Below, piece by piece: positions 9,811-17,969 of a stretch of 64,000 bases of DNA. The DNA comes from Verrucomicrobiia bacterium (GTDB taxonomy: Bacteria; Verrucomicrobiota; Verrucomicrobiia; Opitutales; Cerasicoccaceae): assembly GCA_030425485.1 (NCBI GenBank), contig JAUIAM010000008.1:62001-126000 (forward strand), given 5' to 3'. A model generated the notes under the pieces. The model was not told where the DNA came from, ran no database searches, and saw only the letters and a program-made list of their open reading frames with translations. The stretch's first letter is position 1. Each line of letters starts with the position of its first letter. A program made the translations under genes and the position numbers.

Positions 9811-11763
9811 ATGTCTCAGAAAAACGATTTCGGTTCGCTCAACCTCTCGCGCCGCAATTTCCTGCGCTCGTGCGCCGTCGCCGGGGCCGCTGCCGCAGGT
9901 GGCCCCCTCTTTAATATCTTCGTCCCCAGCGCCCGCGCCAGTACGGAGAACATTCCGCCCGCCTCCTCGGGCATGAATCTGCTTATCTTCATCACCGACC
10001 AGGAGCGGGCCCTGCAATGGTTCCCCCCGGGATGGGCTGCGACCAACCTGCCGGCGGTCACCTCCCTGCGGGCGAATGGCGTTTCCTTTGAACGCGCCTA
10101 CACGGTATCGGCCATGTGCACACCTTCGCGCAATGCCTTGTTCACTGGTCTCTTCCCCGCCCAGCACCGCTCTTACGATACGCTGACCGAGGGCTTCCCG
10201 CAGTCGGAGGCCGAGCACCAGCTTGATCCCTCCCTGCCAAACCTGGCGACCATCCTGAAGGCCGCCGGTTATGAGGTCGTTTACAAAGGCAAGTGGCACC
10301 TGAGCAAGGGCGTCGAAGGCTGCAACGGCGACCTGCAAAGCGACGACATATCCCGCTACGGCTTCGACCAGTGGGACGCCCCCGACGCGGGGCAGGACGT
10401 GAAGATCGAGAATTACGGCGGAGGCACCGCCAACAACGACACCCGCTATGTGGACGATGCCATCGCCTACCTGGAGAGCAAACGCGACAACCCGGGCAGC
10501 AAGCCTTTCTGCCTCGTCGTCTCTCTGGTCAACCCCCATGACGTACTCGGCTATCCCGGCAACCACGGCGAAGGCGGCTACCAGGCTTCGGACCTGCTGG
10601 GGGACATCGGTCTGCCGCCCAGCGTCTACGAAGACCTTTTTAGCAATTACAAGCCGTCCACGCACTATCAGTTGCTAGCCCGCCTGAACGGGCTGGGTCC
10701 GATCACCAACGACAACCAGCGCCTCAACTACATCAACTTCTACGGCAACCTCATGAAGACCGTTGACGGCCACCTGCAACGGCTGCTCGACGTGTTTGCC
10801 GAAAACGAAGACGGTGAGACCCTGCGCGCCAATACGCTCATCATGCGCACCTCCGACCACGGGGAAATGGGCATGGCCCATGGCGGCCTTCGCCAGAAGT
10901 CCTTCATGTGCTACGAGGAGGCCATCCGCGTCCCGCTGGTCTGGTCAAACCCCGAGCTGTTCCCGACCGGACGCGTGTGCCCGCATCTCGTCTCGCACGT
11001 GGACCACATCCCCAGCATCTGCTCGCTCCTGGGTGTCGCCAACTGGCAGCAGACCTACAGCTTTGCGGGGGTCGATTACAGCAGCCTGATCCTCGATCCG
11101 GGGGCGGCCGCGGTTCAGGATTACGTCCTTTTCACCTACGACGATATCTACGCCGGGCAATCCGCCGAGGGCACCGACGGCAACGGCATCCTCCCCCCGC
11201 CCAACCGCATCCAGATGATCCGCGAGGACCACTACAAGTATGCGCGTTACTTCGACGGGCTCGGCGAGACCCCGGATCAGCAGGAGTTCTACGACGTGCG
11301 CACGGCTGGTCTGGGGGGCACCGATACGGACCCCACAACCGGTCAGCCGGTCGAGCTGCGCAACCTCTCCCTCTGGGCCGAGGTACTGCGGCAAGCGGAC
11401 AACGAGGATACGCTCGCCACCCCCGCCCAGGAGGCCAAGCGCGTCCAGATGATGCAGCGTCTTTCCGATGTGGTGGCCGAGCGCCTGCAACCGGGTCCGC
11501 CGGTCCCCTCCCCTGTTCCGGCCGGAGACGTGAGCATCACCACGGTCACCGTCACCGACGAGGGCAGCGACGAGGACAACGACATGATCCAGGTAAAATT
11601 CCTCTCCTCCTGGGGCACCGACTACCAACTCCAATTCTCGGATGACCTGGAGAACTGGAGCGACATCGGAGATCCGCTTCCCGGCAATAACGGCCCCATC
11701 CTTTATTGCGAACCGCTGCCTGCCGGGACCGCCTTTTACCGTGTTGTCTCAACCTCCGCCTAA
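9811..11763 (+). CDS. Tat-exported sulfatase with C-terminal beta-sandwich domain
   Basis: The protein is 650 residues from the ATG at 9811. A longer reading from 9691 is rejected because the Tat signal (SRRNFLRS at residues 13-20, then an Ala/Gly-rich core ending ARA) begins properly at 9811. The formylglycine motif CTPSR starts at Cys103, so the enzyme should hydrolyse sulfate esters after maturation by a sulfatase-modifying enzyme (not in the window). Metal-site blocks include LLIFITDQERA, RTSDHGEMGMAHGG and YKGKWHLSKG. The last 75 or so residues (YQLQFSDDLENWSDIG) form a small beta-sandwich seen at the ends of many verrucomicrobial secreted enzymes. The substrate is not known. Confidence 0.93.
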   Translation: MSQKNDFGSLNLSRRNFLRSCAVAGAAAAGGPLFNIFVPSARASTENIPPASSGMNLLIFITDQERALQWFPPGWAATNLPAVTSLRANGVSFERAYTVSAMCTPSRNALFTGLFPAQHRSYDTLTEGFPQSEAEHQLDPSLPNLATILKAAGYEVVYKGKWHLSKGVEGCNGDLQSDDISRYGFDQWDAPDAGQDVKIENYGGGTANNDTRYVDDAIAYLESKRDNPGSKPFCLVVSLVNPHDVLGYPGNHGEGGYQASDLLGDIGLPPSVYEDLFSNYKPSTHYQLLARLNGLGPITNDNQRLNYINFYGNLMKTVDGHLQRLLDVFAENEDGETLRANTLIMRTSDHGEMGMAHGGLRQKSFMCYEEAIRVPLVWSNPELFPTGRVCPHLVSHVDHIPSICSLLGVANWQQTYSFAGVDYSSLILDPGAAAVQDYVLFTYDDIYAGQSAEGTDGNGILPPPNRIQMIREDHYKYARYFDGLGETPDQQEFYDVRTAGLGGTDTDPTTGQPVELRNLSLWAEVLRQADNEDTLATPAQEAKRVQMMQRLSDVVAERLQPGPPVPSPVPAGDVSITTVTVTDEGSDEDNDMIQVKFLSSWGTDYQLQFSDDLENWSDIGDPLPGNNGPILYCEPLPAGTAFYRVVSTSA

Positions 11764-11891
11764 AAACTCTGCGCGCCAAGATGGCTGATACCTTGCGATC
11801 AGCAAGGCAACGCTATCGCCGATGTTCTGACAGGGATGGCCCGCAAAGCCCTGAAACGATTGTTAATATCAAGAAAGTGACGCCACGTGCC

Positions 11892-12644
11892 ATGAGAACA
11901 GGCAGTTCGCTGAAATACCTCCGTTCCTTGCTTATAGGCGTCTGTTCGCTCGCCGTGAGCTGTTGCGTCGCGGCTGACGTCATCGAAACGGAGGCCGGCC
12001 CGTATATCGGCATATCCGGCGGAAAAACACTGGAATGGCACCACGAAAAGCACTCCGACCTCATCGCACAGCCCTGGGATATTGTCATCCTGCAGGAGTT
12101 CAGCACCCGCCCGCTGACTTCCTCCACCGGCAACGGAAAGGGAGCTGACCGACAGGCATTCTACAAGGGAATAGAAGACATCCTCGTACTGGTTGAGGCA
12201 GAGAACCCAGATGTAAAAGTGTACCTCTATGAAACCTGGGCACGCCCGAACCTCGTCCTGTCCGGCCATTTTCCAGACCTGGAGGCAATGCAAGCCGAAC
12301 TGCGTGAAGGCTATAGTCAGGCTGCGACAGACTTTGCTCTGGCAGGCTGGTTTCCCGTTGGAGACGGGTTCCTGGCAGCAGTAAACCGCGGCATTTCCGA
12401 CAATCCGGCTACCGAGGTAACCGAAGGGCCGATTGACATCTGGGGCACCGACAAATACCACCAGAGCAAATACGGTGCTTACCTCTCCGCCCTTGTCATC
12501 TACCAAGGTGTATACAATGCCGATCCGCGCGAATTGCCCGTCGGCCCTGGCAGCACCGCAGCCGAACTTGACATTGATCCGGAAATCGCTGAGGCGCTCC
12601 AGACGGTAGCCTACAACGTCACACTTGATCAAACAGCCCGCTAG
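11892..12644 (+). CDS. SGNH-hydrolase-like secreted protein lacking the catalytic serine block
   Basis: The protein is 250 residues from ATG 11892. A signal peptide (LLIGVCSLAVSCCVAA) is followed almost at once by GGKTLEWHHEKHSDLIAQPW and WDIVILQEFSTRP, which correspond to the second half of a GDSL/SGNH (DUF4886-like) fold. The C-terminal Asp-His block (DKYHQSKYGAYLSALVIY) is present. Block I with the nucleophilic serine (usual form GNSFT) is absent, and it is not encoded in any frame just upstream. The protein is either a degenerate esterase or a non-catalytic relative. It follows the sulfatase on the same strand after 128 bases. Confidence 0.7.
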   Translation: MRTGSSLKYLRSLLIGVCSLAVSCCVAADVIETEAGPYIGISGGKTLEWHHEKHSDLIAQPWDIVILQEFSTRPLTSSTGNGKGADRQAFYKGIEDILVLVEAENPDVKVYLYETWARPNLVLSGHFPDLEAMQAELREGYSQAATDFALAGWFPVGDGFLAAVNRGISDNPATEVTEGPIDIWGTDKYHQSKYGAYLSALVIYQGVYNADPRELPVGPGSTAAELDIDPEIAEALQTVAYNVTLDQTAR

Positions 12645-12811
12645 TGTACCGTTAGCCAAGTTCATTGAATAAGTTAATAGCCGCAAAATGGCACAAAAAA
12701 CACAAAAGAGCATTAGGCATTGCCTAAGATAAAGCTCAAATCTGAAGCTCTCTGCGACTTTGCGTCTCTGCGGTGAAATCGTTTAGACAAGAACTAAGCT
12801 AACACGACACT
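12645..12811. other. Intergenic stretch before the palindromic repeat
   Basis: No gene is seen here. It contains a small perfect inverted repeat, TTAGGC and GCCTAA, at 12713-12727. Around it is AT-rich and CTGCG-rich text (for example GACTTTGCGTCTCTGCGG) of a kind I associate with short dispersed repeats in this phylum. I see no second copy of it in this window. Confidence 0.4.
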
Positions 12812-12896
12812 GGCCGTGTCTTCAAATTCATCAAGGTCGGTAGAAAAGGGTCTTTTCGCGTCTTTTTCCCTCGTTTCTTAATTTGAAGACACCGCC
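12812..12896. repeat. Palindromic MITE-like repeat, short copy
   Basis: The core (12816-12892) is bounded by perfect 13-bp terminal inverted repeats, GTGTCTTCAAATT and AATTTGAAGACAC. Outside them is weaker symmetry (GGCC / CGCC). It shares nearly all its sequence with the longer copy at 60304-60468 but lacks an internal stretch of about 75 bp. That loss is flanked in the long copy by the direct repeat CTCTTTTTCC, so the short copy looks like a deletion product. It has no coding capacity. It sits between two convergent genes and could act as a two-way terminator. Confidence 0.8.
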
Positions 12897-12980
12897 TAGA
12901 ACCCGAGAGGCTGCATAATGAGAGCACAAGCCCATGTGAAAACACCCGTTGCCCGTCCTTTACCCCAAAGCGTTGGCACA

Positions 12981-14072
12981 TCATGAAGACTCCCGGACAA
13001 CAAGAAGTGGCTGAATTTTCAACGTTCTTTCAGAAGCACTTCCCAAACCATCTCCAACCACTTGCATCAGAAGCTTCAAGCAAGCATTGGCATAGGCCTC
13101 GTGATTGGGATTTACCGAGGTCAGCGCTGGCTCAACCACCCTACCAATATCCAAGTCATCATATCCAATGACAGCGATATCCTGTGGGACCCGAAAACCA
13201 CGCACCTTGAGAGTCTGAATAAAGCGCACGGCCCAGATATCGTTCGAGGCCAAAATTGCATCGACTTGATGCTCAATAACCAAGGATTCGACTCCCCGAT
13301 CCATGGTCGCAACATCGGGCGTCGCACTTTCAGAGGCAGCATCCCATATTAGTCCCTCATCCATGGGTAGCCCATGGATCTTTAGCGCGTCCACAAAGGC
13401 ACTCCTGCGAATCTCCATGAGTTCATCACCCTTCAGATTCCATAGCGCCAAGCCGAGTCTGCGCTTTCCACGCTCAGCGAGATGGCCTACAGCCGCCCGA
13501 ATAGCTGACGCGATATCAATCTGCACTGCAAATCCCCCACGCCATGCCGCGCGACCGTGAAAGATGACCTTGGGAAAACGCTTTTTGAAAATAGACTTCA
13601 CCCTGGCGTCTCGCCCCGGTGCCAAATCAAACAAACAAAGAATGGCATCGACGCCACGGCCCATAAAGTCCGCCACGTACCCATCAAGCTGCTCCACACC
13701 CCCATGCACGCGACCCACCAGGATACGGTAATCCAGACACGCCGCGGCCTCTTCGATGGCAAAGATGCGCTCAGCCATGGCACGCGTATTCACCGAATCA
13801 ACGATCACCCCAATGGTGCGACTGGACAACCCACGCAATTGTTGCGCGTTACGATTGGGAGTATAGCCGATTTGACGCGCCGCCTCATGAATCCGCATTT
13901 GGGCATCCTCGCCAACTCGAACGTGCTCTCCGCCCGTTCCCAGTAAAACACGTGCCACAGCCGAGCGCGAGACGCCTGCCTCACTCGCAACATCACTGAG
14001 TGTTGGCAGCCGCCTCTGCTTCGTTTGAGATGATGGCTTCCGTGACATCATTGGACACATTGGGTAAATCAT
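12981..14072 (-). CDS. LacI-family transcriptional regulator
   Basis: The protein is 363 residues. A LacI-type helix-turn-helix lies at about residues 23-70 (LPTLSDVASEAGVSRSAVAR, then IGYTPNRNAQQLRG). The rest is a periplasmic-binding-protein-like sensor domain (SRTIGVIVDSV; DIAVIGYDDLDIGRVVEPAL). Four ATGs lie within eight codons of the start, and 14051 or 14048 are equally possible. The gene is transcribed divergently from the nagB-nagA operon. It is therefore the likely controller of amino-sugar use, with a phosphorylated amino sugar as the probable effector (inference). Confidence 0.92.
   Translation of the reverse strand: MIYPMCPMMSRKPSSQTKQRRLPTLSDVASEAGVSRSAVARVLLGTGGEHVRVGEDAQMRIHEAARQIGYTPNRNAQQLRGLSSRTIGVIVDSVNTRAMAERIFAIEEAAACLDYRILVGRVHGGVEQLDGYVADFMGRGVDAILCLFDLAPGRDARVKSIFKKRFPKVIFHGRAAWRGGFAVQIDIASAIRAAVGHLAERGKRRLGLALWNLKGDELMEIRRSAFVDALKIHGLPMDEGLIWDAASESATPDVATMDRGVESLVIEHQVDAILASNDIWAVRFIQTLKVRGFRVPQDIAVIGYDDLDIGRVVEPALTSVNPNHEAYANACLKLLMQVVGDGLGSASERTLKIQPLLVVRESS
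14031..14050. promoter_or_regulatory. Candidate LacI-type operator A
   Basis: Inverted repeat TGATG and CATCA separated by ten bases, inside the first codons of the LacI gene. The string CGTGACATCAT in it recurs at site B in front of nagB. Confidence 0.4.
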
Positions 14073-14183
14073 ATTCGCGTGTCCAGCCCGCCTTTCCCCA
14101 GCCGGGATGCACTATCTAACGCATTCATGACACACCACAATTTCACGAGTAGGAAGCGGCAAGCATTGACAATGACCCCTATT

Positions 14184-14201
14184 TGATGTTTCGTGACATC
14201 A
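14184..14201. promoter_or_regulatory. Candidate LacI-type operator B at the start of nagB
   Basis: Inverted repeat TGATG and CATCA separated by eight bases. It shares CGTGACATCAT with site A, and the centres are about 152 bp apart. The site overlaps the possible nagB start codons. Paired operators on both sides of a divergent promoter would allow looping repression. Confidence 0.4.
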
Positions 14202-15019
14202 TGAGCACAAGACCATTCTCTGAAACCAGCACAAAACAGCCCCGGACTCACATTTTCGAGCACCGGAGCACGATGGGCGAAACAGCCGCCAAGATCGTCC
14301 ATGAGGAAATTGTTCGCCTCATCACAGAACAAGGCACGGCGCGTGTCATCATGGCCTGCGCCCCGTCACAAGACGACTTTTACGCCGCACTGATTCCACT
14401 GGCCCAAGCAAATGCAGGCATCTGGAGCAAGGTCCACATCTTTCATATGGACGACTATGTCGGGCTTACTGCCGAGCATCCTCAGAGTTTCCGTCACTAC
14501 CTGAAAGCGCATTTCCTGAAGCATGTAGAAGTCGCCAGCTTCAGCCCGCTTCAAGCAGAAGCGGCAGATATCGAGGAGGAAACCAAGCGCTACGATGCCC
14601 TATTGGCCGAAGCCCCGATAGATATTATCTGCATGGGTATCGGGGAGAACGGACACATAGCCTTCAATGACCCGCCCGTCGCCGATTTTTCTGATCCCGT
14701 ACGCGTCAAGGTCGTAGAACTCGACCCTGCCTGCCGTCAGCAGCAAGTCAATGATGGCTGCTTCGCCAGCGTAGACGCCGTCCCCCAGTATGCGCTCTCC
14801 CTCACACTCCCCGTCTTTGCTGATGCCAAGATGCTTGCATGTATGGTACCGACTCGCTTGAAGGCGCAAGCAGTGCTCAATACATTGACCGCTCCCATTG
14901 GCACAGCATGCCCCGCGACACTGCTGCGTACACACCCTCGTGCGTACCTTTTCCTCGACGAAGCGGCAGCATCACTGCTCACTGAGGAAACCCGGAAGGA
15001 CTTCTCTAATGGCCAGTGA
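14186..15019 (+). CDS. nagB: Glucosamine-6-phosphate deaminase
   Basis: The enzyme converts glucosamine-6-phosphate to fructose-6-phosphate and ammonia in the cytoplasm. The 277-residue protein shows the family blocks HMDDYVGL (general-base Asp) and MGIGENGHIAFNDP (active-site Asp, His and Glu region). ATG 14201 and TTG 14183 are alternative starts, and none has a ribosome site. It is the first gene of a plus-strand operon with nagA, overlapping it by eleven bases, and is divergent from a LacI regulator. A candidate operator lies on its start. Confidence 0.92.
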   Translation: MFRDIMSTRPFSETSTKQPRTHIFEHRSTMGETAAKIVHEEIVRLITEQGTARVIMACAPSQDDFYAALIPLAQANAGIWSKVHIFHMDDYVGLTAEHPQSFRHYLKAHFLKHVEVASFSPLQAEAADIEEETKRYDALLAEAPIDIICMGIGENGHIAFNDPPVADFSDPVRVKVVELDPACRQQQVNDGCFASVDAVPQYALSLTLPVFADAKMLACMVPTRLKAQAVLNTLTAPIGTACPATLLRTHPRAYLFLDEAAASLLTEETRKDFSNGQ

Positions 15020-15965
15020 TCCCCTTCTCTCCGCAGGCAAGCCCGTCTTGTTCGACCTGCAAGTTAATGGCTTCGCAGGGGTAGATTTCCAGCGCCTGAA
15101 CGTTTCTGTTAATGAAATGGAACATGCCGTGCGCGCCCTGCATAACCACCGGACTGGCAAGATACTCCTGACACTGATTACGGACACCATTGATAATCTA
15201 TGTCGTAAACTCGAACACTTTGAATACTTACGCAGGCAGAGCGAGTCCACGGCAGAGACAGTCATCGGTTACCACATTGAAGGCCCCTGGCTATTACCAG
15301 AGCCGGGTTTTATGGGTGCACACAACCCGGACTGCATGACGACACCGTCGATTCCCGATTTCGACCGTTTAAACACCGCTGCCAATGGGCACATCCGCCT
15401 GCTCACACTGGCGCCCGAGCTAACAGGGTCGCCGGAACTTATTGAGCACTGCACCCGCCGCGGCGTAAAAGTCGCTATCGGCCACTCAAATGCAAGCGAG
15501 GAGGCCATCGATATCGCCATAGCGGCAGGGATGACCCTCTGCACACATTTGGGCAACGGCGTCCCGAGTCACTTGCATCGGCATGATAATGTCATACAGC
15601 GATTACTCACCCGCGATGAATTGACGGCGGTCTTCATCCCGGATGGCATACACCTTCCACCTCATGTCTTGAAAAATTTTGTCCGGGCCAAGCCACAGGA
15701 CAAAGTTCTCTTCACGACCGATTGCATGGCCGCTGCTGGTGCACCGGCAGGCACCTACTCACTGGGAGAAATCAGCATCGAGGTCGGCGAAGACAGAGTC
15801 GTGCGCGAGCCCGGTAAAAGCAATTTTGCAGGCTCCTCCCTTACCATGGATAACGCTGTCACGAATATAGTTCAGTACTTAGACTGGAGTCCCGAACAAG
15901 CTCTCCTGGCATGCTCTACTGGCATAGCCGAAGTACTTGGCATTGCAGCGGAGCTTAGCGAATGA
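15009..15965 (+). CDS. nagA: N-acetylglucosamine-6-phosphate deacetylase (short form)
   Basis: The enzyme removes acetate from GlcNAc-6-phosphate, feeding NagB. The ATG at 15009 overlaps the end of nagB. Family motifs are clear: LFDLQVNGFAGVDF at the very N terminus, YHIEGPWLLPEPGFMGAHNP (metal-binding Glu), AIGHSNAS, CTHLGNG and FTTDCMAAAGAP (catalytic Asp). At 318 residues it is about 60 shorter than the usual enzyme. The small beta-sandwich normally built from both termini is missing, leaving essentially only the TIM barrel. No frameshift is seen, so this appears to be a natural short form. Confidence 0.9.
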   Translation: MASDPLLSAGKPVLFDLQVNGFAGVDFQRLNVSVNEMEHAVRALHNHRTGKILLTLITDTIDNLCRKLEHFEYLRRQSESTAETVIGYHIEGPWLLPEPGFMGAHNPDCMTTPSIPDFDRLNTAANGHIRLLTLAPELTGSPELIEHCTRRGVKVAIGHSNASEEAIDIAIAAGMTLCTHLGNGVPSHLHRHDNVIQRLLTRDELTAVFIPDGIHLPPHVLKNFVRAKPQDKVLFTTDCMAAAGAPAGTYSLGEISIEVGEDRVVREPGKSNFAGSSLTMDNAVTNIVQYLDWSPEQALLACSTGIAEVLGIAAELSE

Positions 15966-16879
15966 TCCTTTTTCAAGAGCGTAAAATGAATCCAATACTA
16001 GTCCACATCAACTATTTCGAACAGGGGCAGACCCTCGAACACGCATGCCGGATGGTCAGCGAATCTGGCGCCGATGGCATCGAGTTTAGACGCAAGCCAA
16101 GAACTTACACTGGCTCCGACTTGGATTACATCGATGAAGTCTCCTCTGCTCTCGACAAGCATCCACTGTCATGGGTTAGCTTCGGCACACCCGGCGTAAA
16201 CCTCATGCAGCCAGACCCAGATGCATGTGAACGAGAACTAGACGCAGCGGAGGCCTTCTACCGCAAAGCAGCCGAACGCTTTCCCTTGCGCATCGTGAAT
16301 GCTTTTGCTGGCACCCTGCCCCATCCTGATAAAACACTGCCGGGACACGAGTATTGGCATCACGGCTCAACCCTGGCCACCGAAAAGCAATGGGAGTCCG
16401 CCATCACAGGGTTCCGGCGGCTTGGCTCACTGGCCTCAGAACTCGGCTTCCGCTTTGCCTTTGAGACCCACGGGGTTTACCTCCACGACACGCTGGAGTC
16501 CACCCTGAGGCTGGTAAACGGTATCGACTCCGACCATGTCGGGCTCCTCTGGGACCACTGCAACCTAATGCTTTTCCCCCAAGTACCTACCCTTGAGGAA
16601 GTCATCCGCGAATCTGGAAAAAACCTGTTTTACGTACACTTTAAAAACCTCCTCATTCCCCCAACGAGATTTCTCGCCGTCAGCAGTTTGAGTGGCGGTA
16701 TCCTCAATATCCGTGAGCAACTCTCGATGCTCCTGCAGGCCGGATACGATGGCCCCTTCTGCATCGAATCTCCCCGCCCCGGAGACCGTGAACATTTCTT
16801 CCATGAGGACCTCACTTACTTTCGACAGTTACAAGAAAACCTCGAGCACCTCCGCCAATCACCTCCTGGGCAGCGCTAA
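15962..16879 (+). CDS. Sugar phosphate isomerase/epimerase-like TIM-barrel protein
   Basis: The protein is 305 residues. Its start overlaps the nagA stop (ATGA), and a GGAG lies eight bases upstream. It belongs to the xylose-isomerase-like TIM-barrel family (AP endonuclease 2 type). Barrel-strand residues include GADGIEFRRKP, FAFETHGVYLHD (likely metal-binding Glu and His), HVGLLWDHCNLML and FYVHFKNL. The third place in a nagB-nagA operon suggests an epimerase or isomerase for an amino sugar or related acid. The substrate is not shown by the sequence. Confidence 0.85.
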   Translation: MILFQERKMNPILVHINYFEQGQTLEHACRMVSESGADGIEFRRKPRTYTGSDLDYIDEVSSALDKHPLSWVSFGTPGVNLMQPDPDACERELDAAEAFYRKAAERFPLRIVNAFAGTLPHPDKTLPGHEYWHHGSTLATEKQWESAITGFRRLGSLASELGFRFAFETHGVYLHDTLESTLRLVNGIDSDHVGLLWDHCNLMLFPQVPTLEEVIRESGKNLFYVHFKNLLIPPTRFLAVSSLSGGILNIREQLSMLLQAGYDGPFCIESPRPGDREHFFHEDLTYFRQLQENLEHLRQSPPGQR

Positions 16880-17315
16880 ACAAACTCCAAAGATAGCGTA
16901 GAGCCAGTCGTGATACCAAGCATGTGCCGGATTACGACAATCGCTTTTGCGACAGTACAAATGTATTGAAAATCGCTGGCGCGTGTATCGCACTCCGCAT
17001 GGGAATATCGAAAACTTTTTGCAGCACGATCCGGGGTGCTGACAACACACACCGAATAGGCGGAGGCAAGGCGCTCGAGCCGTTGCCATGCGTAAATCCT
17101 TCGGTTTAATCTGTCGCCACAAGATGGAAAACTAGCACTGAAGCAGCGCAGGACGAGCCAGGCTCGGGGGGGCTGTGACGAGCCCACCTTGGGCTATCCC
17201 ATCGGAAACGATCCCAACGGCAGCACCCAGAGTGCTCTGAGGCCCAGCCGCAAACGCACATTTATTCCGATAATTTGCGATTGAATTACGAAGGAGCCTT
17301 TGTAGTTTCCTTTTC
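16880..17315. other. Intergenic region between the nag operon and marR
   Basis: I see no convincing gene in these 436 bases. A minus-strand open frame (16876-17187) has no recognisable features and overlaps the end of the preceding gene. AAGGAG at 17290 is too far from the MarR start to serve it. Confidence 0.5.
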
Positions 17316-17783
17316 ATGTTTCATCGCGCCACTAACGTTTCCCAGCAGAAGCCTGCGTCTACCGATGTGATGGCTCTGGCCAGAGAGCTCCGCACCTCGA
17401 TGAGCAAGCTGCGCAGACGTATGCGTGAAAATGCAAATGGCAGCGAGCTGACATGGTCCCAAAAATGCGCCCTACTGCGCCTGGAGCAAGAAGGATCGGC
17501 CACCGTAACCACACTGGCACATGCGGAGGGCGTGCGCCCCCAATCCATGGGCGCCACCATCAGTGTACTGGAAGCCGCAGGAATGGTATCGGGCAAACCC
17601 GATCCCTCAGACCGCCGCCAGACCCTCCTCTCATTAACGCCCTCTTGCCAGGCATGGATCAAAGCAACCAGAGCAGCCAGGGAAGACTGGCTATGCCAAG
17701 TCATCAACTCGGAATTAACGCCCGATGAACAAGAGAAGCTAACCGACGCGGCCAAGCTTTTAGCTAGACTGGCAAAGGCTTAA
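17316..17783 (+). CDS. MarR-family transcriptional regulator
   Basis: The protein is 155 residues. The winged helix-turn-helix is visible as LTWSQKCALLRLEQEGSAT, LAHAEGVRPQSMGATISVLE and MVSGKPDPSDRRQTLLSLT, the last being the DxRxxxL wing typical of the family. Dimerisation helices lie at both ends. It stands 186 bases upstream of opgG on the same strand, so it may regulate itself or the glucan genes. Neither is shown, and no clear operator is visible. Confidence 0.9.
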   Translation: MFHRATNVSQQKPASTDVMALARELRTSMSKLRRRMRENANGSELTWSQKCALLRLEQEGSATVTTLAHAEGVRPQSMGATISVLEAAGMVSGKPDPSDRRQTLLSLTPSCQAWIKATRAAREDWLCQVINSELTPDEQEKLTDAAKLLARLAKA

Positions 17784-17969
17784 GAGCTCCAGGCCAGCCC
17801 ATTTTCCGCCATATCTCATACTTGAAACCTTTTCCTTTTTCGTTGGTTGAAGCACCTTAACCTACCGCACGCGTACCAGTGGAGCAACGATGCCCAATAT
17901 ATCAACCGGCCCGGCACTGGATAGCGAACGGGCAGAGAAAACCAATCCATTTCCGTCAAATCTCGAAAC

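Noticed and set aside
9763-10665. 300-residue minus-strand open frame inside the sulfatase gene
   Set aside because: The plus strand encodes the sulfatase with its Tat signal and CTPSR site; the opposite frame has no features.
16876-17187. 103-residue minus-strand open frame behind the nag operon
   Set aside because: It has no recognisable features, overlaps the end of the preceding gene, and has no promoter or ribosome site.
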